64,000 bases of DNA from Epichloe hybrida. Taxonomy: Eukaryota > Ascomycota > Sordariomycetes > Hypocreales > Clavicipitaceae. Numbering within the stretch: the stretch's first letter is position 1; each line of letters starts with the position of its first letter. The position numbers were made by a program, and so were the translations under genes. The stretch lies in assembly GCA_019022495.1 (NCBI GenBank), contig JAFEKR010000002.1:4712001-4776000 (forward strand). Direction: 5' to 3'. Positions 56,340-64,000 of the stretch are shown here, in pieces. The notes under the pieces are model-generated. The model did not search any database, was not told the origin of the DNA, and saw only the letters and a list, made by a program, of their open reading frames with translations.

Positions 56340-57671
56340 TCAAGATGACTGTCTAGTCCGTCGTCTTTTGTGTGATGTTATTGTCTCCACGATTTTTGAG
56401 TCTCCGATATCTTCCAACTTAGTCTCAACCTTTACCATCGCCTGCACCGCCGACTTCCTTTTCCTTGGCCCTTCTATGATCAAGTCTTCCTTCTTTATCT
56501 CGGACTTGACTTTGACGGGCGTAACGGCTTGGGTTCTCGTTTTGCGATCTGAGAACTCTCGGAGGTCAGCGGTGAAGAGGACAGAATGAGCCCAACCTGC
56601 ATAGTCGCCCCAAATCTTTCTGAAATGATCACCAACTGCGTCGTACATGACCTTGTTGAATGTCTTTGCTTTGGTTTTTCCAAATTTGTAATCTCTCTGT
56701 GCAATTTGCCATACGTGAGTGTCCACAGGAACAGATTCACCCCACCCTAACCCCATGAGACATACACAGTCCGCAACCTTGGGCCCGACTCCCGACAAGG
56801 ACAACAACGCTTCGTGTGCTCCTTTATAGGTTGGGTTACTGGTAACGGAGTCTGCGGGCAGTAAATTCGGTCCCAAGTGGCGCGGGTTTCGGAGAGACTC
56901 TAGCCAGTTGGCGGGCTTCACCAAAGCAACCGCGCGGGCAGTATCAGCAATGTACTTGGCGCGGTAACCGAATCCCAACTCTCGAAGATGTGACTCCACG
57001 TTTGGACCGATAAGAGCCTGAGGGGTTGGGAAGTCATGCATTGGCTCGTCCCCAATATACCCGATCAGTGGACCATAGTGGCAGCACAATTTGTGAACCT
57101 GCAATTGTAAGAGAGCGCACGAGACGACAAGTGAATACCTGAGAGACTAACCATTTGTGATATTCTGCTGATGTTGTTGTTACTACTGCATATGAAACAG
57201 ATTAGAGCCTCCCAGGCGTCTTGGCTGAGAATGCGAACGCCAATGAATTCGGGTGCCTTTTTCTGGAAGTTGGGGTCTGCTTCTGACCACTGATCGTAGA
57301 GAGCACTTAGATTGAGATTTAAACTGAAGTACCGACGCAGGAGTTCTTCTGTGTCATCATCGTCACTGTCCCTCTCCGCATGTGTTGATGACGGCCGAGT
57401 TGGAAGGGTGTCACGACATTCTGGCCAGGTCACTCTATAATACAGATGAGCAGGGTCTTGCCTCAAGGACAGTATGCGGCCATGAAGAGTACAGATCCTG
57501 GGCGAATAATCAGCGACTGAAGCTATTGTTTCTCGAGCATCAAAAATCTCACCACTCGTCGCTGACTTTTCTCCACCTGAAAGACTGGCCGCATCTCAAC
57601 GATGTGTCAATGCACAGTTCTGAAAGGCTGATGGGAAACTTGCGCCACTCTGACAACAGCCCTAAAGACAT
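56340..57671 (-). CDS. ogg1: 8-oxoguanine DNA glycosylase/lyase OGG1, three exons
   Basis: Exons 57553-57671, 57152-57497 and 56340-57098; both introns (55 and 53 bp) are GT-AG and in phase, giving 407 residues. It starts MSLGLLSEWRKFPISLSEL and has the family blocks LRCGQSFRWRK, ILSLRQDPAHLYYR, LICFICSSNNNISRI, and the helix-hairpin-helix SGVGPKVADCVCLMGLG followed by ESVPVDTHVW. The catalytic Lys is about residue 262 and the catalytic Asp about 281, 19 apart as in human OGG1. It should cut out 8-oxoguanine opposite C and nick the strand. The 60-residue C-terminal tail has KRRRTRQSS, a likely nuclear signal. A 17-residue acidic insertion (ERDSDDDDTEEL) near residue 80 sits after the DNA-binding strands. 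Confidence 0.95.
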
Positions 57672-58147
57672 TGCATGGGCCAGTCAGTATGTTTTATTTG
57701 ATTAGAAACAGTCCACAGCTGGAGAGCAGCCAGTACCCAGTTTCGATGATAGAGAGCGCGGCAGATGCATGGAGGGCATTTGGTTGATTGGAACCTCAAC
57801 AAGGGCTGCCACCGGACAGGCGTTGGCAACGGGTCTTGGTCGAGGGGGGGTTGAAGACTGAACAGCCAGCAGCAGCCAGCCAGCGCCCAGCGCCCAGGGG
57901 CCAGCGCCCACTGTACAAGTGCCGTGGATCAACCGGGTGCTTGCCGCAGTGACCTGAAAAGACTAGTCCCGAACAAGCTTAGCGCACGGCGACGAAAAAA
58001 GCTCCAGCCTCGCCAGAGACGGCGAGCATTGGAACAAGATCACCAAGCCCAGTTCAGGTCTTCATCTTTGCCGACGAGATACACCCAACGAATCAATCTC
58101 TTAGCGACCTATTGATTGCGCAAGGCTGGACCCAAGTGTCGCAAATC
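57672..58147. promoter_or_regulatory. Shared divergent promoter, OGG1 / U2AF65
   Basis: 476 bp between two diverging start codons. It includes a stretch of GC-rich short repeats (CAGCGCCCAG units at about 57,875-57,905). No gene is visible. Confidence 0.55.
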
Positions 58148-60149
58148 ATGAACGGCGATACTTTCTCCTCTCGAGGTTGGTTTCAACCCTGAACAACATC
58201 CAAACATCATATCAGAAGCCATGCTGACCAGTTTTCTTCGGCATTCAGAGGGACGACGGGGTCGAGATTATCCTGTATGCAACTCAATTCATGTTGCCTT
58301 CCTTGGCTAACTATCTAGCAGTCTTCGAGAGGTGACCGAGACGACCGCCGCGACCGCCACAGAGACAGGGACGGCCACCGAGACAGAGACCGAGATCGTG
58401 AGCGTGACCGCGACCGCGAGCGTAGACGATCAAGATCCCCCGATCACCGTGGTGGTCGTCGCCAAGGGGAAGGGGACGTGGACGCCTATTCCTCCAGCCG
58501 TAATCATCGTGACCGGGAGCGAGAAGATAGATACTCTGGGCGTGACCGTCGAGGAGAGCGTGAATGGGACCGTGATCGCGGCTCTTCACGCCGAGATGCT
58601 CGTCGTGATGATGATGACAGACCCAGTAGACGAGACCGAGATGGCTACGATGATCGCCGACGAGGCGGCCGAGATCGACGAGATGACGGTGGTGCTGCCA
58701 AACAGGAAGCTCGCAGAAGCCCTACCCCCCCAAGGCCAAGAGAACCAACCCCAGATTTGACAGACATCGTATCAGTCCTGGAGCGCAAGCGAAGAATGAC
58801 TCAGTGGGATATCAAGCCACCGGGATACGAAGTGGTCACGGCCGAGCAGGCAAAGTTGTCAGGCATGTTCTCTCTACCTGGAGCCCCACGACAGCAGCCA
58901 ATGGATCCCACCAAGTTGCAGGCTTTTATGAAAGAACCAAACGGTGGTGTTTCAAGCGCTGGCCTGAAGGCAAGCAATTCTCGGCAATCAAAGCGACTGA
59001 TTGTGTCGGGGTTCCCGAGCGGAAGCAGCGAAGAGGGCATCATGTCATTTTTCAACCTACAGCTCAATGGCCTGAATGTTATAGAGAGCTCAGACCCATG
59101 CATCCTCTGCCAATTTTCCACCGACCGATCCTTTGCAGTCCTGGAATTCAGAACCTCCAATGACGCGACGGTAGCTCTTGCCTTGGACGGCATATCTATG
59201 GAGGCAGATGATGCTATGAATGGCACTGACGAGGATCAAAAGGGCTTAGCCATTCGACGTCCCAAGGATTACGTTATGCCAGCCATTCCCGAGGACATGG
59301 CATTTGATCCCGATGTCGTTTCCAACGTCGTTCCAGATACCGTGCACAAGCTGTCTATTACCAACATCCCCCCGTTCCTTACAGAGGACCAGATCATCGA
59401 GCTGCTCGCCGCCTTTGGTAAACCCAAGGCGTTCGTGCTCGTCAAGGATCGAAGCACGGAAGAGTCACGGGTGAGTCATCTTTCATCCATGCCTAGAACG
59501 TCGGAAATCCTCATGTACTGATGAACATAGGGAATTGCTTTTGCCGAATATCTGGAGCCTGGCTCTGCCAACGAGCCCGCATTAAACGCGCTGAACGGCA
59601 TGGATGTCGGTGGAAAGAAGCTTACGGTGAAGAAAGCCAGCATTGGCTCTACACAGGTTGCTAATTTTGATGTTGGCATAACTGCTATCAGTGGCCTCGC
59701 GTCTCAAGCATCCACAGATGCCGAGAAGGGACGTGTGTTGCAACTCCTCAACATGGTCACTCCAGAAGAGCTGTTGGACAATGAAGAATATGAAGGTATG
59801 AAAACGCCAATTGAGTGCCTCATAGAGATGGTGGCTAATTTTGGTCAATAGAAATTTGCGATGACGTGCGGGATGAATGTTCCAAATACGGCACCATTTT
59901 GGAGCTGAAGATTCCTCGTCCGATTAGCGGCAGCAGACAAGCCGCGGGAGTCGGCAAAATTTTCGTCAAATTCGACACCTCAGAATCCTGTCATAAGGCC
60001 CTGACTGCCCTGGCAGGACGGAAATTCGCGGATCGGACTGTCGTTACGACAAATTTCCCCGAAGTAAGTCACTGACTAAACCTCTCGTCACATCTTATAC
60101 AGCTATTTAACCAGCCGTGCAGGAGAATTTTGACGTGAACGCTTGGTAA
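58148..60149 (+). CDS. U2AF large subunit (U2AF65), six exons
   Basis: Exons: 58148-58175, 58249-58274, 58319-59470, 59531-59795, 59852-60063 and 60123-60149; all GT-AG and in phase, giving 569 residues. It starts MNGDTFSSREGRRGRD, continues as an Arg/Asp/Ser-rich RD/RS domain (about 10-150), then RMTQWDIKPPGYE with the Trp that binds the small subunit (about residue 181), RRM1 (from about 242, RLIVSGFP), RRM2 (from about 362, LSITNIPPF, with IAFAEY after the intron) and a C-terminal UHM (GKIFVKFDTSESCHKAL) that would bind SF1 and the SF3B1 motifs. The protein recognises the polypyrimidine tract and 3' splice site. The first two coding exons are only 28 and 26 nt. A frame of 142 codons in another phase over the RS part is a low-complexity shadow. 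Confidence 0.95.
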
Positions 60150-60991
60150 ACCCTCGGACACGAACTCGGGAGGGTCACTCTACGGGGAGATGGGGAGGAA
60201 ATTTTATATAGGCGAGAGCAAGCAACATCGCAAAAGTTGTTCGATGTATTCATTCACATGTAACAGTAAAATCGGAGGGTGACATGCAAAGAGTTGGCCC
60301 AAGAGTACGGACAAAGCTTAGCTGATAAGGAGTTGAGGGTGCAAGTTCAAGTCACACGGCGGCGCTTCTACGAATCGTCACCAGGGTCCTACGTCTTGGG
60401 GAGGATGGAGTGGAATAAAACAAAGCACTTTTTTCAATGTTAGCTAAATGCCGTTAAAAGTCGTAGGGTGAAGATGAAATTGCAAGTGTGAAAAGTCGGG
60501 CAAAAATCAGAAGTCCAGTTCATTCATCGAGTCCGAAGACTCTAACATAAGAGGTACCAGAAATAAGTAAACAATTGTGTTCTATCATCATATGGATGCA
60601 CGGTGGAGTCAGTGTGAGAGGGAAATGATCAACTTACTTACGAAAGATTCTTTGTGTATTTATTTAAGCCAACAGCGCAGTACCTCTGTAAAGTAGCACA
60701 TGTTGAGAAGATGCACTTGGAGGTGAGGAGGAAGACTCCATGCAGCAAACAAAAAGGGGAGGCAGAAGAGATGTAATAGCACGTGGAGATGAACAAAGCG
60801 CGTGAATGTGTGTGACTCATCACGTGACAGGACGACAACCTCGTTCGCGCGAGTTAGAGGCTACCCTACCCGCCCACTGCCCTAACTAAGCGAAAATTTG
60901 CAGCTCCACACAATACTTTGACACTTGTGAAGTTCACCACTGCCAACCGCATCGCCTCCATCCTCGTCCACCACGACAACACACAGCCAAG
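60150..60991. promoter_or_regulatory. RPS13 upstream region
   Basis: 842 bp between U2AF65 and RPS13 in tandem. It holds a TCACGTGA box at 60820-60827. Transcription of RPS13 probably begins in the pyrimidine-rich stretch after about 60,900. No gene is visible. Confidence 0.5.
60820..60827. promoter_or_regulatory. TCACGTGA palindrome upstream of RPS13
   Basis: Lies 165 bp before the RPS13 ATG. Identical to the box upstream of LSM2. Confidence 0.5.
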
Positions 60992-61724
60992 ATGGGTAGA
61001 CTTCACAGCAAGGGCAAGGGCATTTCTGCCTCCGCCATCCCCTACTCCCGCGCACCTCCAAGCTGGTTGAAGACCACTCCCGAGCAGGTCGTCGAGCAGA
61101 TCTGCAAGCTCGCCAGAAAGGGTGCTACCCCTTCTCAGATCGGTGTCATGCTCCGTGACTCCCACGGTGTTGCTCAGGTCAAGATCATCACCGGTATGTT
61201 TGGAAACGAACCATTTCTCGAATTGACTCTCGGAATTTATTTGCTGACCTGACTCTCCTCCTAGGTAACCGAATTCTGCGAATCCTTAAATCGAGCGGTA
61301 TGGAGCCCTGAACAACACGCATATGAAGACATGGCGAAGGAAACATATCACGAAAAAAGAAACCAAGAGAAATCTTGTTTCTTCTGCCTCTGTACGGTTG
61401 ACGCTGACAGAGTGATTCTACACAGGCCTTGCCCCCGAGCTTCCTGAGGATCTCTACATGTTGATCAAGAAGGTACGTTGCCGGCCCAAAAACATGTCGA
61501 AAGAAGGATGACAACCTCGACGGGAGAAACGCTGACATGAAATATTCCAGGCTGTTGCTGTCCGCAAGCACCTTGAGCGCAACCGCAAAGACAAGGACTC
61601 CAAGTTCCGTCTTATTCTCATCGAGTCCCGAATCCACCGTCTGGCCCGTTACTACAGAACCGTTGGTGTCTTGCCTCCTACGTGGAAGTACGAGTCTGCT
61701 ACTGCCTCCACCATTGTCGCATAA
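60992..61724 (+). CDS. rps13: 40S ribosomal protein S13 (uS15), four exons
   Basis: Exons 60992-61193, 61265-61297, 61426-61472 and 61551-61724, all GT-AG and in phase, give 151 residues. The product starts [20 protein letters not shown] and ends with [16 protein letters not shown], matching uS15 in length and sequence. It binds the central domain of 18S rRNA and contacts the 60S subunit. Codon use is strongly biased to C-ending codons, as in highly expressed genes. The second and third exons are only 33 and 47 nt, a typical layout of fungal ribosomal protein genes. The third intron carries the usual CTGAC-type branch sequence (GCTGACATG). Confidence 0.97.
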
Positions 61725-62034
61725 AGCGGGAAACCGAAACGATGAGTTAGTCGCAGTTGGCAAATGGTGGATTCGCATTGGTGCTGGAGTTGGGGGGGGA
61801 ATTACGGCAAAATCCTGCATTTAGAAGCCCTGATGCTTGCAAGGTCCTTGGTCTGGATGACCCTAACGAATTAGTCGAAGAAGCTAAAAACCGAAAGCGA
61901 TTTGACTAAGCACTTTCATTGTGAACTAATTTGTGCATATGTGGTATCATTATGGTCGTGATTTGATAGGGTATGGTTTCCCCGAACGCCTGTCCATGCA
62001 TTTTTGTTGTCGCCTGCCTTTGATCCCGTCCGCC
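61725..62034. other. Convergent intergenic region RPS13 / SDC1
   Basis: About 310 bp with the two 3' flanks only. Confidence 0.5.
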
Positions 62035-62651
62035 TTAAGCACCCGAGCGCGCGTTACTTTCCAGTTCTTTAGACTTTTTGATGAGATATTCTCCTAGAAA
62101 TCGCAGAGGGTCCTGAGGTCTGTGGCGCAAAAGTAAGCTAGCAATTCATGCCTCGATTGGTTGGTGGTAGACTCACTGATCCTTGGCTAATTGCTTCATG
62201 CCTTCGAGCAATACGCCAGTCACTTTGGTGTTCAAGTATCTTCTTGTGGGATCGCCGTGTGCAGGCGCCTCGGAAGGCATGGCAAACCCTGGGTCCGGGT
62301 GCAATGATGCAGCCCTTGAACCTTGAGCAGGCGTTCCAGTTCGAGCTGGTGCTGGGCTTGGGGCCAGGTTGGCGGGCGCAGGGGACTAATGGAAGTTTAC
62401 TTAGTCACGGACGTGGAAAAAACAAAGAAAAATAAAGATTGGACAAGCTACTGAGAACTCGGGAGAATACTACGGCGTACCGCTGCTTGCTCAATTGGCG
62501 CATCCGACATGACGATGTCCTTCTGAGGTGTCCCCGTTGACGATGCTTGCTGCGTCGATGCCGTGGGGTTAGCTTCAGGGGCTACGTCTGCACCTGGTGA
62601 GGCGCGAGTTGCCTCTGGCATCGCATCTGCCTTGGGGAGTTCGTCTGCCAT
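62035..62651 (-). CDS. sdc1: COMPASS subunit Sdc1 (Dpy-30), three exons
   Basis: Exons 62481-62651, 62177-62385 and 62035-62119; introns of 95 and 57 bp are GT-AG and in phase, giving 154 residues. The N-terminal two thirds is Ala/Pro/Thr-rich and disordered. The Dpy-30 motif lies at about residues 104-146: TRRYLNTKVTGVLLEGMKQL, then a Pro-rich turn and LRFLGEYLIKKSKELE, split by the last intron. This dimerisation helix pair is how Sdc1 docks on the Bre2/Ash2 subunit of the COMPASS histone H3 Lys4 methyltransferase. The donor at 62479-62480 (GTACGC) is weaker than the others; reading through it would stop soon after at SILPSSQ without the domain. The start chosen, MADELPKAD, is the first ATG in frame. 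It diverges from FAN1. Confidence 0.85.
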
Positions 62652-62903
62652 GTCTGGTCGGTTGAGGGCTGTCTCGCAAATGTGGATTTGGAGTGTACTT
62701 TGAACACAAGTACTCACACTCGATTGAGAATAGTATATGAAACGAACTGCGGTGGCGACGGGTGAATATCGGAGGCGGTCAGCTGACTTCGTGTTCACAC
62801 CCACCACCACGGGTCGCGTCTCCCAGCTCTGCAACGTGTATTCTTAAGCGCTCGAGTCTCTGACGCAAGTTATTCTGAAAAATGATGCGTCGTGCTGGCA
62901 ACG
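62652..62903. promoter_or_regulatory. Shared divergent promoter, SDC1 / FAN1
   Basis: Only 252 bp separate the two start codons, so the promoters must overlap. Confidence 0.6.
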
Positions 62904-64000
62904 ATGGACAATTTTGTGAGGAAATTGTCAAAAAAGAGTGCAGACTTCGTTTACGACAGCGCCAGTGAGCGGCCAACGAAACGAAGAAAGCAAGATGAGA
63001 TAGGAGATTCCGAAGCAGAAACAGACTCGCAGTCATCACCAGAGAGTGAGGACCGCGCACAAAGAGAAACACGACGAAATGCGTACAGCAGGGCTGATGG
63101 CAAAGCACCGGCATCTCATGAAGTGACTGCTGTTGAGAATGTGCTGCCGCCAACTCAGATCGACGATGAGGCCATTAAACAGTATGAGCACATGAAGGCA
63201 TCACAGTTGGGGGCAGAGATTGGCGAAACTGCAGAGAAGACGAAGCCAATATGGGTCAAGGGTAGAAGCTCCATATACGTGGACGCGTTCAATGTAGCGC
63301 TCGACACAGTTTTGGACGAAGAGTCACAATTGTTCGACGAGAAAGAGATGCAAGTGTTTCGGGAATGGAAACAGCTGGACTATGAGGCGCAATACCTGTC
63401 AGTGTTTTGTGTTGTTCCCAAACATTCGACGATCCTCGGGTTTCCCACTAACACTGGGCTAGTTACGTGCGATTGTTTCTGAGAAAAACAGCGGTCTGGC
63501 ACCGAAGTAGCCGCCTGGGATACTATGCTGATGTTTCAGAGCCAGAAGTGGCCATCAAGACCCTGCAAACTATACGAAAGTTGCCGAGAAAAGACGATGA
63601 AGATGCCGATGAAACGATCCCCGGGCTAGGTCTCGAAAAGTACAGCCTAGGCAGAACGTTTACTTTTGCCGACTCATCTGGGGACTATATAGACAGCGTG
63701 GAGGAGGCCGCACCTCTTTTGCTTTTGGATGAGATCAAATCTCTTGCAAAAGAAGCCAAGATACCGGGAAAGAACAAAGCAGAGCTGATCAAAGGACTAT
63801 GTCGCGTGAGCCAGCAACAGGTCGGGCTGATGGCGCTTGGCTTGAGCCGACAAAACAGTCGCGATTCCGATGCCTCTGCATCTGATCAAGACTCTGTCAA
63901 GACGGGTGACAAGGTTCAGCTGAAGCGACAGAGCTCAAACCGGAAAGAGCATTTCTTGGGCAAGATACTTGCGGTTCTGGGACCCTGCATCCGATTGTCG
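62904..64000 (+). CDS. fan1: Fanconi-associated nuclease FAN1 (partial, runs off right edge)
   Basis: Exon 1 (62904-63397) starts MDNFVRKLSKKSADFVYD; the frame is open 12 bases further up only from a GTG. A 65-bp intron (GTCAGT donor, CTAAC branch, CTAG acceptor) joins it at 63463 to a frame open to the window end, about 344 residues so far. Recognisable are PTKRRKQDE (nuclear-signal-like), IYVDAFNVALDTVLD, EWKQLDYEAQYLYVRLFLRK, the WHRSSRLGYY segment and the SAP-like helices around LLLDEIKSLAKEAK. This is the fungal FAN1 layout; the TPR region and the C-terminal VRR-NUC nuclease domain lie outside the window, so its activity cannot be judged. FAN1 is a structure-specific 5' nuclease in interstrand cross-link repair. 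It lacks the N-terminal UBZ finger of the human protein. Confidence 0.85.

Noticed and set aside
58332..58760. 142-codon Thr/Glu-rich frame inside U2AF65
   Set aside because: It arises from reading the Arg/Asp codon repeats in another phase; the U2AF frame is fixed by its RRMs and splice junctions.
61298..61425. Possible snoRNA in RPS13 intron 2
   Set aside because: I could not find convincing C and D boxes with a terminal stem.

Overview
The window is a stretch of filamentous ascomycete chromosome, most likely a hypocrealean Sordariomycete. The evidence is short (about 60-140 bp) GT-AG introns, fungal gene families (FlbC-type zinc finger, Rax2, Lcl3, DUF7053), a dispersed 5S rRNA gene, intergenic palindromes built on TACGGAGTA, and repeats destroyed by transitions in the manner of repeat-induced point mutation (RIP). 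The lineage call below 'filamentous ascomycete' is inference.

Positions 1 to about 11,930 form an AT-rich block of dead retrotransposons with no intact gene: a minus-strand LINE whose 3' part lies off the left edge; the 3' end of a plus-strand Ty1/copia element with its LTR; and a complete minus-strand copia element (4969-11239) with two 231-bp LTRs and a 5-bp target duplication. A fragment of another LTR ends at 11674.

Positions 12,000 to 64,000 are gene-rich and normal in composition. In order: an unrecognised anchored lysine-rich protein (12643), an unrecognised basic protein (15975), a Tma17/Adc17-like chaperone (18340, minus), mitochondrial rhomboid protease (18765), Hst3/Hst4-type sirtuin (21606), 5S rRNA (24066-24184, minus), a damaged or newly intron-bearing F-box gene (25711, minus), DUF7053 protein (26769, minus), Snm1/Pso2 nuclease (27399), LSM2 (30905, minus), UTP12 (34296, minus), ARPC2 (34568), LCL3 nuclease (36147), tRNA-Cys (37940-38010, minus), RAX2 (39700), flbC (47058, minus), SF3B1/Hsh155 (55900, minus), OGG1 (57671, minus), U2AF large subunit (58148), ribosomal protein uS15/RPS13 (60992), COMPASS subunit SDC1 (62651, minus) and the start of FAN1 (62904, runs off the right edge).

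Two functional themes recur. RNA processing and ribosome production: SF3B1 and U2AF65 (branch site and 3' splice-site recognition), LSM2, UTP12, RPS13. Genome maintenance and chromatin: Hst4-like sirtuin, Snm1/Pso2, OGG1, FAN1, SDC1. Several genes are divergent pairs over short shared promoters (TMA17/rhomboid, UTP12/ARPC2, OGG1/U2AF, SDC1/FAN1). I see no biosynthetic cluster, no prokaryote-type defence system and no CRISPR. The best leads are a 63-bp tandem duplication that may have created an intron in the F-box gene, a one-base frameshift near the end of ARPC2, a perfect 81-bp in-frame duplication in the 12.6-kb gene, and the clean RIP record in the copia LTRs.
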